From a bacterium (lineage in GTDB: Bacteria > Bacteroidota > Bacteroidia > Chitinophagales > Saprospiraceae): a DNA stretch of 44,201 nucleotides. The first letter of the stretch is position 1. Each line of letters starts with the position of its first letter. Shown here in pieces: positions 9,061-17,839 of the stretch. The stretch spans positions 1 through 44,201 of the forward strand of contig JANSXW010000044.1 in assembly GCA_024742755.1 (NCBI GenBank), written 5' to 3'. A program made the position numbers and the translations under genes. The notes beneath the pieces were generated by a model that was not told the origin of the DNA, did no database searches, and worked only from the letters and a program-made list of their open reading frames with translations.

Positions 9061-10230
9061 TTAAGCCGGTAGTTTTTTCAGGACCTCCAGGCAGCCCCAC
9101 AGCGCACGCGGCACGTGGAAACAACCTTTCCACTTGCCGCCCTTCGCGGTATGCAGTGGCGTGCCGTCCCGCTTCAGGTAACCAAACCATTCGCCGTGTT
9201 CCGGATCAGAAAACCGGGGCCAGGCGTAGTCATACAGTTGCTCAAACCACTGCGCACATCGCTCATCGTCAGTGTGTTGCAGCCCTTTCAATGCAGCTTC
9301 CATGGCCTCAAGATGGACCCACCATAACTTTTGGTCCCATTCGAGCTGCTGAGGAGGGTAGCCTTTGCGGTCCAGGAAGTAAAACAAGCCGCCTGCTTCC
9401 TTGTCCCATCCGTAGTCCAGCATGAAAAGCGCCCGGTCGGTGGCCTGCCGGATCAGCTCCTGATCATCCCGTCGCTCGCCCAGGTCCATGATGAACCACA
9501 TGGCTTCCAAAGCATGCCCCGGATTGAGGAGCCGGCCTTCGAAGGTATCGCTAAGCTGCCCATCGGGCTGTACATTTTCCAGGACCAGCCCGGACTTTTC
9601 GTCATAGAAGGTATCCATGACGGTGTGGATGCAATGGTCAATTGTCGTTTCCACCAGGTCCGGCTCGAGCAGCGGCTCCAGCTCCAGGCAAAGATTGCAG
9701 AGGATCATAGGCAGGGAGAAGCCTATGAGGGGCCGGGTGCCGGGGACCAGCTTGTTGTACTTGCCCTTGGGGTTGCCCTGCCGTTCCAGGATGCGGTTGA
9801 AGGTGGCCCGGGCGATGGTTGCGTACCGTTCCGTGCCAGTGGCTTGGAAAAGTTGCCCGAAAGCCATAGCCGCAAAGCAATCGGAGAAGATGTTGTAGGC
9901 TTGTACCAAGGGCTGCCCGTCCTGCCGAAGGGAGAAGTACCAGTTGCCGGCTTCGTCCCGGCCGTGCTTTTCCAGGAAGTTGGCGCCCAGCAGCGCGAGG
10001 TCCAGCCATTCCTGCCGTTGCTCCAGGTGGTTGTACAATTTGGAAAACGTCCAAACCTGACGGGCCTGCAGCCAGATAAACTTGTCCGTATCGTACACCT
10101 GTCCGTCCCGGAGCAGGCAGGTAAAATAGCCGCCATGTTCGTGGTCCGGGGAATGACGCTCCCAAAAGGGAATAACCCGTTCGTTCAGTTCCTGTGCAAA
10201 AACCGGGATGTATTGTCCTGCATTCAGCAT
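9061..10230 (-). CDS. AGE-family sugar epimerase (N-acylglucosamine 2-epimerase-like)
   Basis: 389 aa, a full-length (alpha/alpha)6-barrel of the AGE/cellobiose 2-epimerase family, which inverts C2 of N-acylglucosamine, cellobiose or related sugars through a histidine-catalysed enol intermediate. Conserved points are FIWLQARQVW near 51-60, LNPGHALEAMWF with His239, WWVHLEAMEA with His306 and KGCFHVPRALWG with His372. No signal peptide, so cytosolic. It starts 2 bases after the upstream DUF4434-like gene ends and is the last gene of the operon that contains a sodium:solute symporter, so it probably acts on the imported sugar. Whether the substrate is an N-acyl sugar or a plain disaccharide cannot be decided here. 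Confidence 0.88.
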   Translation of the reverse strand: MLNAGQYIPVFAQELNERVIPFWERHSPDHEHGGYFTCLLRDGQVYDTDKFIWLQARQVWTFSKLYNHLEQRQEWLDLALLGANFLEKHGRDEAGNWYFSLRQDGQPLVQAYNIFSDCFAAMAFGQLFQATGTERYATIARATFNRILERQGNPKGKYNKLVPGTRPLIGFSLPMILCNLCLELEPLLEPDLVETTIDHCIHTVMDTFYDEKSGLVLENVQPDGQLSDTFEGRLLNPGHALEAMWFIMDLGERRDDQELIRQATDRALFMLDYGWDKEAGGLFYFLDRKGYPPQQLEWDQKLWWVHLEAMEAALKGLQHTDDERCAQWFEQLYDYAWPRFSDPEHGEWFGYLKRDGTPLHTAKGGKWKGCFHVPRALWGCLEVLKKLPA

Positions 10231-10232
10231 GT

Positions 10233-11168
10233 TCAGTGTTCGTTTCGGTATTCCTGGTATCGGTTGTACAAATGGCCCGCCTGTGGATAGGCCGATTGCG
10301 GGCTCATAAAATGCGAAAACTCAAAGGTAATGGCTTTTTCCAATCCGGCGGCACGGGCGGCTTCCAGTTTGAGGCGCAGCTTTTCCCATTTGATGGGCAA
10401 AAACTTAATAGGCATGTCCCGGTCGAAGGACTCAGCATTGGTCCAGCAGCGGAGCCCGTGGCGGTCAGCGAGCTGCTTGTTGACGGCAAAGTAATCCGCC
10501 AGCTGATGGTAGTCCACATGCCCGTCCTGAAAGGCTACGATATCTACGGCTTCCCGTATGCCGGCGAAGATTTCGTCCCATTCGGCTTCATGCTCCTGCA
10601 GGCTGACGGCATCGGTTTTGGTCAGTTCGGCTTCGCTGGCCATGATGGCTTTTTGTCCGTCGATGTAGGGGGAAATCAGGGTGGGCAGCCCGCCACTTAC
10701 TTTTTTGCAGTGCAGCCCCAATTGCCGGTAGAGGTCAATAATCCCAGCTGTTTTGCGGCTGACCTCCTGGCAAATGTACCAGCCTTTGAATGCCGGAGAG
10801 GAGCCATAGCGTTCCCAGACTTCATCAATGACCCGGAGGTTGAGGGCGACTTCGCGCTGGAAATCGCCTTGCGCCCACCAGTATTTGCCGGAGTCGTACA
10901 GGCCGAAGTAGAAGGCCATGCCATGCTTTTCAGAAAGGTCCAGAAACAGGCGCACCAGGTCGACCGGTGGTTCGTACGCCCCTTCTTCCTCCTGAAGGAC
11001 TGCCGATGGGTAGGTCAGCCAGTTTTTATACCCGCAGCGGATGAGAATGACGGTGTCAATGCCCATGCGCTTCATATGCTGAAAATCAGTGTCCCACTCT
11101 TCAGGCCCCCAGTTTTGGTGCGGAATGTCGTGGGAAATTTCATCCAGGAAAGTTCCTGTTAGGTTCAT
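10233..11168 (-). CDS. DUF4434-like TIM-barrel protein, possible glycoside-processing enzyme
   Basis: 311 aa with no signal peptide. The opening (GTFLDEISHDIPHQNWGPEE, then WDTDFQHMKRMGIDTVIL) and the later GWYICQEVS and VDIVAFQDGHVDYHQL segments match my memory of the DUF4434 family, thought to be TIM barrels related to glycoside hydrolases. Acidic residues at the ends of predicted barrel strands (YICQE, FQDGH, WTNAESFDRD) could be catalytic. It lies 5 bases after the symporter gene and 2 bases before the epimerase, so it surely belongs to the same transcript. A role in processing the imported sugar is inference; the reaction is unknown. Confidence 0.7.
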   Translation of the reverse strand: MNLTGTFLDEISHDIPHQNWGPEEWDTDFQHMKRMGIDTVILIRCGYKNWLTYPSAVLQEEEGAYEPPVDLVRLFLDLSEKHGMAFYFGLYDSGKYWWAQGDFQREVALNLRVIDEVWERYGSSPAFKGWYICQEVSRKTAGIIDLYRQLGLHCKKVSGGLPTLISPYIDGQKAIMASEAELTKTDAVSLQEHEAEWDEIFAGIREAVDIVAFQDGHVDYHQLADYFAVNKQLADRHGLRCWTNAESFDRDMPIKFLPIKWEKLRLKLEAARAAGLEKAITFEFSHFMSPQSAYPQAGHLYNRYQEYRNEH

Positions 11169-11173
11169 GTGCT

Positions 11174-12994
11174 TTAGTCTTCAAGTTTGTCCCACCAGTA
11201 CTTCTTCAGCAGCCAGGTGGTGATTAGGAAAATAAGGAACGTAATGGCCAGCTCCGCAGACTGCCGGATGAGCAGGTAGATGGGCATGACCACGAGGGAC
11301 ATTTGCCAAACGATACCAACGAGGACATTGAACGCATCCCGTCCAAAAGAGCGGTTGGGCTCGAAGGCAGGATCGGCTGCCAGTACCTTTTCGCGTATGG
11401 GTTTCCAGAATCCCCAGGGGTTGGTTTTTTTGTAGAAGTTCATCAGGGTTTCATCGTCCTCAGCGGGGGTGGCATAGGTGCCGATGAGGCAGCCCGCCAG
11501 GGAAAGGGCAAAGATGAATGGGAAGAGGTAGATCGGCGTGACATCCGGAAATAATGGCGGGATAAAAGTCGCCGCAACCAGCCCGCCAATCATGCCCCAG
11601 AAGTAACCGTAGCCATTGAAGCGCCACCAAATCCACTTGAGGGCATTGGCCGCAGCATAGCCGCCGTAGAGTGCGGAGGTGATCCAAAGCGTCAGCGAGT
11701 TGATGCTGCTGGCATAAAAACCGCCGATCAGGCCAATGGCAACCAGCAAAAAGGAGGCCAGGTAGCTGTAGCGGATGTAAGTTTTGCTGCTGGCATTTGG
11801 ATTGATGTATTTCTTGTACAAATCATTGACGAGGTAAGCCGGCGCTGCATTGATGAAGGCGGCAAAGGTCCCCATAAAGGCGGCCAGCAGCCCGGCCAGC
11901 AGCAGCCCCTGAAAGCCTGAGGGGATGAAGCGCTCAATAGCCAGCGGAAGGACGGTCTCGAAGTCGATATCAGCGCCCATTTCCCGGAATTCCGGCGTCA
12001 GGTAGACCAGGGAGAGCACTGCAAACCCGGCAATCATAAGGTAACGGGGGAAGTATAGCGCAAGTATGGTCAGCCCGCTCATCTTTGCAGCCTCCGCAGC
12101 GGTAGGTGTGGAAAGCACCCGCTGCATGTCATAGCTGGGCACTGGCCCGGCCAGGCTGGCAAAAATGCCCTTGAAGATCATCGCGATCAGCAGCAGCCCG
12201 ATGGCACCAAAACCATCGTCCTCTATGCGTTTGTTCACACTGTCCAGATATCCGGTCCAGTCCAGGTCCATTTCCCAGCTGAAGAACAACTCTGTCCAGC
12301 CGGGCGGTACGGCTTCCATCACCTGTTCCCCGCTAACGTTGTTGTAGGCAATAATGCCGACCACAAAACAGGAAATGGTCATGATGACGAACTGCAGCAC
12401 CTCCGTCCCGACCACGCTGTACATCCCGCCCTTGATGGTATAAAGGGTGGTGACGGCGATGATGATGAGTGCGTACGACTGCTCTGAAGTCAGCTGAATC
12501 AACCCCTGATCCACGGACAAATCCCACGGGAAAAAGATGACGGCAAACTTGCCAATGCCTTCAAAGAAATAGGCGATGAACCCAAATACGCTAATGACCG
12601 CAAAGACCGTCACGATGATGTGCGATAAGCGCCCGCCGGTCTTATCCCCAAACCGGAAAGTGATCCACTGCGCACCGGTAAGCACGCCCGATCGCCTGAG
12701 CCAGATGGCCAGAAATACCATGACAAACACCTGATTCCAGACCGGCCAGAGCCAGGGGATCCAGGCACTCTTCAGCCCGTATACAAACAGGATGGTAACC
12801 GTCCACATCGTGCCCGAAATATCGAACATACCGGAGGCATTGGAAAGCCCCAGAAGGTACCAGGGTATTTTATTGCCGCCCAGAAAATAGGCTTGCATGT
12901 CTTTAGAGGCCCGCTTGGAAACCCAGAAACCGAACAGTACGGTCAGGACGATATAGCCGAGGATGATCCCGGTATCCAGTAAGGTTAAGTTCAT
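11174..12994 (-). CDS. Sodium:solute symporter (SSS family)
   Basis: 606 aa with about 13-15 hydrophobic helices spread over the whole length. The N-terminus (GFWVSKRASKDMQAYFLGGN, then KIPWYLLGLSNASGMFD) is characteristic of SSS carriers, as is the NAAPAYLVNDLYKKYINPNA block around residues 375-395 in the core. These proteins import sugars, sialic acids or other organic solutes with Na+ across the inner membrane. The terminal TM after about residue 570 and the long cytoplasmic loop before it are common in Bacteroidota and Planctomycetes sugar symporters. It sits between the UnbV lipoprotein and the DUF4434/epimerase pair; substrate most likely a sugar. Confidence 0.9.
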   Translation of the reverse strand: MNLTLLDTGIILGYIVLTVLFGFWVSKRASKDMQAYFLGGNKIPWYLLGLSNASGMFDISGTMWTVTILFVYGLKSAWIPWLWPVWNQVFVMVFLAIWLRRSGVLTGAQWITFRFGDKTGGRLSHIIVTVFAVISVFGFIAYFFEGIGKFAVIFFPWDLSVDQGLIQLTSEQSYALIIIAVTTLYTIKGGMYSVVGTEVLQFVIMTISCFVVGIIAYNNVSGEQVMEAVPPGWTELFFSWEMDLDWTGYLDSVNKRIEDDGFGAIGLLLIAMIFKGIFASLAGPVPSYDMQRVLSTPTAAEAAKMSGLTILALYFPRYLMIAGFAVLSLVYLTPEFREMGADIDFETVLPLAIERFIPSGFQGLLLAGLLAAFMGTFAAFINAAPAYLVNDLYKKYINPNASSKTYIRYSYLASFLLVAIGLIGGFYASSINSLTLWITSALYGGYAAANALKWIWWRFNGYGYFWGMIGGLVAATFIPPLFPDVTPIYLFPFIFALSLAGCLIGTYATPAEDDETLMNFYKKTNPWGFWKPIREKVLAADPAFEPNRSFGRDAFNVLVGIVWQMSLVVMPIYLLIRQSAELAITFLIFLITTWLLKKYWWDKLED

Positions 12995-13081
12995 TGCAAC
13001 AGGTGTTTAAAGTCAGTTTCGGCTCCGGTCGTACGCAGCTGTATTTGCCCGCGCCAGAGCTTCCGATTGGCTTGAGCCAGA

Positions 13082-16000
13082 TCAGTTTAGGTTCGTTTTG
13101 TTTTTGCTGTAGGCCAGGGAAGGTTGATTGTTACGGAAGAACAAGAGGGTTTGCCCTTCATTCACCGCAACAGCGCCCCGCACATCACCGATCAGGCTGA
13201 GCCCGGATTGATGCTGAGGGATGTACTCAAACTGCCCGTTGCCCCGGTTGAGGAACAATTGTCCGTAATTGGCATCCCAGGGGCCCATCGTAGGCCGGGT
13301 TTCGCTCATATTACCGGCCAGGAGCAGGTCCTGCAGGCCATCATTGTTGGCATCAAGCGGCAGGATGGCAAACACCGGCGACATTTGTGCGGCAACGGGG
13401 AGTTCCCGGACGGCCCAGTTGCCATCGCCCAGATTTTCCAGCCAAACGGTTTTCCCTTGCTTCGCTTTGAGTTGGCGGGCACTTTCCAGTTGCTCCGGTG
13501 ACAATACATCTTCAATCTTTGCATTGGAGTAGCTGGCGTAGTCCCTGAATTTCTTGCGCATGGCAGCCAGTTGTCCGAATAGGTTGTCCCGGCTCACAAA
13601 AGGGTAGGGCGCACCCTGTATGTAATGCGTGACGAGGGGGTCCACTGCGCCGTTCTCATCAAAGTCGCCGTAGTAAAGGGTAGCGGGCTCCTCCGCAGAC
13701 ACCTTGAGGTTGGTATTTTGGCCAAGGTTGCCGGCAATAAGATCAGTATCTCCGTCACCGTCCAGGTCGGCTTTGGCCATCGACCACCACCAGCCATCGG
13801 TATGCTCGCCAAAGAAGTGGTTTGCCCGTTGGAGTTGCCCGTTTTGATTGAGGAACACGGTAAGCGGCATCCACTCGCCGGCCAGCACCAGGTCGGGCTT
13901 GCCATCACCATTGAGGTCTTCCCAAAGGGCTGAGGTGACCATGCCGGGCTGCTCCAAACCGGAGGCTTTTTCAGCAGTGACGTCTGTAAATTCACCATTA
14001 CCGTTGTTTTCCAACAGGTAGCTGCGGGCCGCCAGGGGATATTGCCCGGGAATGAGCCGCCCTCCTGCAAAAATATCCTGGTCTCCGTCTCCGTCGAAAT
14101 CGGCAACCGCAACCGTGCCGCTACTGCTGCGCATGAGTGGCAGCGCGCGGGTGGCTTTTTCAAACTGCCCGGAACCGTCATTAAGGTACAAGCGGTCCTG
14201 CAAGGCCAGGTCTTCCGGGAGGTAGTGGTAGCCTCCGCTGCTGACATACAGGTCCATGTCCCCATCCCCGTCGGCATCAAAGGCAGCAGCGGCAACATCT
14301 TCCATGATCAGGTCATTGGTCAGGGCAGGCTGAAGGGAGGGGGCCCAGGAGCCATTCGCTTGTTGCAGGAAGATTTGCCCGGCTTGCATTTTGGCGCCCC
14401 CGGCAAAGCAATCGGTCCGGCCGTCTCCGTTGAAATCGGCGGTAGCTACCGCCGGGCCCATGTAGGACAGGGCATAGGGCAGGAGGGACTGTTGTTTGAA
14501 GTCCACGCCCTGATTTTCCTGATGGGCAAAAGGGACGCTGTTTTTTGCCGGGCTGAACAGCGCTTGTGGTGCCGGAGCAGGATTTAGAGGTTTCGCATCG
14601 GCCCTGTTGACCGTTAGGGTTTGGTCTACCGGGATGTTGCGGAGCACCGTCATCGTGCCATCGGGCCATTGCACGGTGAGCTTGTCAATCGTTTTCACTT
14701 CCCCCAGCCCGAAGTGGAGCGGGACGTGCATAGCAGACTGAAATCCGCGGGAAGGCATAAATTCCTGCATGAGGGTCTGCCCGTTGATTTCCAAAGTTAC
14801 TTTAGCGCCCACTGCATGCCGGTTGCTGCCTTTGCCGTTCAGGCTGACTTTAAGGTAGTGGCCGTCAGCAACCTGATTTTCGTAGATACGAGCCGGGGCG
14901 TTTACGTTGTTGAGCACCAGGTCCAGGTCGCCGTCGAGGTCCAGGTCAGCGTGGACCGCGCCATTCGTGAGGACCAGCTCATCAAAACCCCAGTCGGTTG
15001 ATTTTTTGGTGAAGGTCAGGTCACCGTTGTTCCGGAAAATATAGTTGGGGGTTTTGGTGGACTCCATTTTGGCGATGATATCCAGCAGGGCATCTGATTG
15101 TTCGCCCCGCTGTTCCTTGATGCGCTGATCGGCATAGTAGGAGACGAAATCCCGGTTGGTATAGTCGCGCAGGTAGCCATTGGAGACAAAGAGGTCTTTC
15201 CAGCCATCGTTGTCAAAGTCGGCAAGGAGGGGCGCCCAGCTCCAGTCGGTATTAGACACACCGGCCAACTGCCCGATTTCGCTGAAGGTGCCGTCCCCGT
15301 TGTTGAGTTGCAGCATATTGCGCATGATCTGATGGTAGAAACCGTTGCGCAGCATAGACTGATACTTCTCATAGGTGTCCGGCCCGTAGAGCAGCTTTTG
15401 CCGGCGGTTATCCTCGGGTAACATATCCAGGCTGAGAATGTCCGGCAGGGCGTCATTATTGAAATCCGCTATGTCGGAACCCATGGAAAAATGAGAAATG
15501 TGCCCGATTTGCTGTTGCAGCTCGTCTTTGAAAGTGCCATCTTTTTGGTTGATGTACAGGTAATCCTCTTCGATGTAATCATTGGACACGTAGAGGTCTG
15601 TCCATCCATCCCCGTTGATATCGGAGGCGGCAATGCCCAGCCCGAAACCCAGTGGCGTGCTTTTGATGCCTGCGTCAGCCGTCACTTCCGTGAATTGGCC
15701 GTCATCGTTGCGCAGCAGCTTATCCCCGGCGAACGGATCGGACAGCCCTTTGACGTAGGTAGCATCAAAGCTTTGAAAATCTTCAATAGAGTGGTTGAGG
15801 AGATAGCAGTCGAGGTCGCCGTCCCGGTCGTAATCGAAGAAAAGCGCCTGTGTGGAATAAGTGGGCAGGTCGAGCCCGTACTTTGCGGCTTCCTCCTTAA
15901 ATACAGGGACGCCTTCGCCGTTGTTGCCCTGATTGATGTAAAGCTCATTGCGGCGCAAGTCCGGAGCTTTGTCGCCAGAGTAGCACAGGTAGATGTCTAA

Positions 16001-16396
16001 CCGCCCGTCGTTGTTGATGTCTACGAGGGTCGTGCCGGTATTCCAGCCGTCTTTTCGTCCGGCAACACCGGCAGTTTCGGTGACGGCCTTGAAGCGGAGC
16101 CCGCCCTGATTCAGGTAGAGGGCATTCGGCACCATATTTCCGGTGAAATAGAGGTCCGGCAGGCTGTCCTGATTGAGGTCGCCAACGGCAATCCCGCCAC
16201 CGTTGTAAAAATATTCGTAGGAAAGTACGTTGAGGTCTTCAGTCTCCGTCAGCGTATTCGTAAAGTCGATGCCGGTTTTCTGCCCGTCATGAGGCACAAA
16301 GGCCCCTTGTTGCCGGGCAATATCCTGGCTATCAGTGTTCTGGCAGCCCGCAAAAAGCAGGCTCATGGCGATCAAAAGGCAAAAATACTGTTTCAT
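13082..16396 (-). CDS. FG-GAP/VCBS-repeat outer-membrane lipoprotein with ASPIC/UnbV domain
   Basis: 1104 aa from the ATG at 16396, which gives a lipoprotein signal ending in the lipobox LLFAGC; an upstream in-frame start would bury it. The body is built from many FG-GAP/VCBS calcium-loop repeats, seen as D-x-[DN]-x-D-G patterns such as DINNDGRLDIYL, DYDRDGDLDCYL, DINGDGWTDLYV, DLDGDGDTDLIA and DFDGDGDQDIFA, arranged as two propeller-like halves. Between them (about 540-590) is the ASPIC/UnbV segment, PSRGFQSAMHVPLHFGLGE then LTVQWPDGT. Such lipoproteins are surface-exposed and often lie beside glycan uptake genes. It leads the operon with the symporter, 87 bases upstream of it. A role in substrate capture is inferred. 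Confidence 0.9.
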   Translation of the reverse strand: MKQYFCLLIAMSLLFAGCQNTDSQDIARQQGAFVPHDGQKTGIDFTNTLTETEDLNVLSYEYFYNGGGIAVGDLNQDSLPDLYFTGNMVPNALYLNQGGLRFKAVTETAGVAGRKDGWNTGTTLVDINNDGRLDIYLCYSGDKAPDLRRNELYINQGNNGEGVPVFKEEAAKYGLDLPTYSTQALFFDYDRDGDLDCYLLNHSIEDFQSFDATYVKGLSDPFAGDKLLRNDDGQFTEVTADAGIKSTPLGFGLGIAASDINGDGWTDLYVSNDYIEEDYLYINQKDGTFKDELQQQIGHISHFSMGSDIADFNNDALPDILSLDMLPEDNRRQKLLYGPDTYEKYQSMLRNGFYHQIMRNMLQLNNGDGTFSEIGQLAGVSNTDWSWAPLLADFDNDGWKDLFVSNGYLRDYTNRDFVSYYADQRIKEQRGEQSDALLDIIAKMESTKTPNYIFRNNGDLTFTKKSTDWGFDELVLTNGAVHADLDLDGDLDLVLNNVNAPARIYENQVADGHYLKVSLNGKGSNRHAVGAKVTLEINGQTLMQEFMPSRGFQSAMHVPLHFGLGEVKTIDKLTVQWPDGTMTVLRNIPVDQTLTVNRADAKPLNPAPAPQALFSPAKNSVPFAHQENQGVDFKQQSLLPYALSYMGPAVATADFNGDGRTDCFAGGAKMQAGQIFLQQANGSWAPSLQPALTNDLIMEDVAAAAFDADGDGDMDLYVSSGGYHYLPEDLALQDRLYLNDGSGQFEKATRALPLMRSSSGTVAVADFDGDGDQDIFAGGRLIPGQYPLAARSYLLENNGNGEFTDVTAEKASGLEQPGMVTSALWEDLNGDGKPDLVLAGEWMPLTVFLNQNGQLQRANHFFGEHTDGWWWSMAKADLDGDGDTDLIAGNLGQNTNLKVSAEEPATLYYGDFDENGAVDPLVTHYIQGAPYPFVSRDNLFGQLAAMRKKFRDYASYSNAKIEDVLSPEQLESARQLKAKQGKTVWLENLGDGNWAVRELPVAAQMSPVFAILPLDANNDGLQDLLLAGNMSETRPTMGPWDANYGQLFLNRGNGQFEYIPQHQSGLSLIGDVRGAVAVNEGQTLLFFRNNQPSLAYSKNKTNLN

Positions 16397-16449
16397 GGAA
16401 CGAAAAATAAGTAAATCAGCCAGAAGCACCTAGCAATTGCCTGTAAAGT

Positions 16450-16463
16450 TGTGTGCGCACACA
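16450..16463. promoter_or_regulatory. Perfect 14-base palindrome upstream of the UnbV operon
   Basis: TGTGTGCGCACACA is a perfect inverted repeat with a central CG, 54 bases upstream of the lipoprotein start. Its length and position fit an operator for a dimeric repressor such as a LacI- or GntR-type protein. No regulator gene is adjacent. Confidence 0.4.
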
Positions 16464-16506
16464 GTGTTCGGTAAACATTGCAGCTTGCCGCGTGGCCGGG
16501 TTGAAA

Positions 16507-16776
16507 TCAACCTTTGGCTTCCTTTTTGTGCTCTTCGATTTTATCGGCAATTTTCAGGGCCCACACCATCTGTTTGGCGGAGGGGTGGTTATTATACAGC
16601 GCTTTTTTACGGGCCTGCATCAGGATGCCGCGTTCATCATAGGAGAGCAATCGTTTATTGCCTTCCTGCAGGGTGTAGTCAATCATTTCCTGCCATTCGT
16701 CCGCGTCGTACATTTCGAAGTCGGATTTGAGCACATCAAGATCGGTGGGGTCGGAGAGGTCGTAATTTCTGGACAT
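16507..16776 (-). CDS. Small unknown cytosolic protein
   Basis: 89 aa from the ATG at 16776 (MSRNYDLSDPTDLDVLKSDF); a TTG four codons earlier is a weaker alternative. The protein is charged and mostly helical, with no signal, membrane segment or cysteine. Recurrent short patterns (DADEWQEMIDYTLQEGNKR, LLSYDERGILMQARKKALYN) do not match a family I know. It starts 21 bases after the TPR lipoprotein gene and shares its strand, so it is likely co-transcribed. The clean reading frame and codon use like the neighbours support a real gene. Confidence 0.7.
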   Translation of the reverse strand: MSRNYDLSDPTDLDVLKSDFEMYDADEWQEMIDYTLQEGNKRLLSYDERGILMQARKKALYNNHPSAKQMVWALKIADKIEEHKKEAKG

Positions 16777-16797
16777 GGTGATTTCCAAGTTTGTGGG

Positions 16798-17730
16798 TTA
16801 TTGATTATTGGGCGCAGGCTGACTGCCTGCTTTGGTATTCAGGTTCCGGATGATCTCTTCTTCATCTTTGCCTAAGTTTTCAAGCAAAACCTGGGCGGAG
16901 GAAGCGAAGTCATCATCGGGGTGCTGATCTATGAACATCTGGTAGAGCTGCCCGGCCTCGTCGAAGCGTTTCAAATCATTGTCGAGGATGAAAGCCTGCA
17001 TGAAAAGTGCCTGTGGCGCTTTCTCAAATTTCGGGTATCGGGCATACAGTTTCCCGTACAGCTCCAGCGCCTTTTCATAATTGCGGGCTGAGCGGGCGAT
17101 TTCCCCGGCCCGGTAAAGCAGGGTCGGCGTCAGCGCATCATCGGGGAGCAGAATACTGTACAGTTCGGATTGCTGAATGTAAAGGTCTGCCTTACGGAAA
17201 TCCAGCCGGGCCAGGGAGTCGTTGTAGATGGACAAGCGCAGGGCTTCCAGCTCATCCTCCAGTCCCACCATGGTGTTGCCGAGTTGTTCGGCGGCAGTTT
17301 TGGCGGATTCGCTTTCCGGGAACCTCAGGGTTAGGGCCTGTAGGGTCAGTTGGCCCGCTTTAGGCTGCTGAAGGGCGGAGTTGTAAAGGTCTCCCAGCAG
17401 GAGCATCGCCTGCGGGGCAACATCTGCCTCATTGTGTTGCTCCAGCAGCTGCCGGAGCCGTTCTGCTGCTGCCGGAAAATTGCTAAGCCGGTACTGCAAT
17501 CCCGCCTCCCGGTAAAGGTAGCGGGGCGTGAAAGTGGGGTCCTCGGGGTAAGCCGATATGTAGTCCTCGTAGGATTCGATCAGGATTTTGGCTGTAGCTG
17601 CGTCTGTTTCGCCCTCGGCTTCAGCTTCCAGTTCGGCTATGGCCGCCTGTCTTTTTTGTTGCTCGCTGGTGCAGCCCACAAAGATTAGGCACAGCAGGGC
17701 AAATAGGGGTAGTGTCAGGTTGTATTTCAT
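16798..17730 (-). CDS. TPR-repeat lipoprotein (BamD/CpoB-like)
   Basis: 310 aa. The N-terminus MKYNLTLPLFALLCLIFVGC is a lipoprotein signal with Cys20 as the acylated residue. From about 45 to 295 the protein is tetratricopeptide-type helix pairs, for example YLYREAGLQYRLSNFPAAAE, YEKALELYGKLYARYPKFEK and FDEAGQLYQMFIDQHPDDDF, the last two being classic TPR spacing. Such proteins scaffold envelope machines such as outer-membrane protein assembly or cell-division coordination. The length is close to BamD and YbgF/CpoB, but repeat proteins diverge fast, so the exact role is open. It is divergent from the photolyase gene and is followed by the small unknown gene. Confidence 0.8.
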   Translation of the reverse strand: MKYNLTLPLFALLCLIFVGCTSEQQKRQAAIAELEAEAEGETDAATAKILIESYEDYISAYPEDPTFTPRYLYREAGLQYRLSNFPAAAERLRQLLEQHNEADVAPQAMLLLGDLYNSALQQPKAGQLTLQALTLRFPESESAKTAAEQLGNTMVGLEDELEALRLSIYNDSLARLDFRKADLYIQQSELYSILLPDDALTPTLLYRAGEIARSARNYEKALELYGKLYARYPKFEKAPQALFMQAFILDNDLKRFDEAGQLYQMFIDQHPDDDFASSAQVLLENLGKDEEEIIRNLNTKAGSQPAPNNQ

Positions 17731-17754
17731 ACAGGTCTGGTGTTATTGGCCACT

Positions 17755-17762
17755 CAAAACTA
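17755..17762 (-). promoter_or_regulatory. Candidate -7 element for the TPR lipoprotein gene
   Basis: The minus strand reads TAGTTTTG, an exact TAnnTTTG match 24 bases before the lipoprotein start. A CAAA (TTTG on minus) is present upstream but too far away, so the -33 box is not convincing. Confidence 0.4.
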
Positions 17763-17839
17763 CAAAATCTTAGAGGGATTCCGGTGGCTAAACAAACGGC
17801 TGTTTTTCCTGTTTCTCCACCGAAAATGAATCCAACTTT

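Noticed and set aside
9331..11162. Two plus-strand frames of about 320 codons over the epimerase and DUF4434 genes
   Set aside because: Both are shadows of well-supported minus-strand genes.
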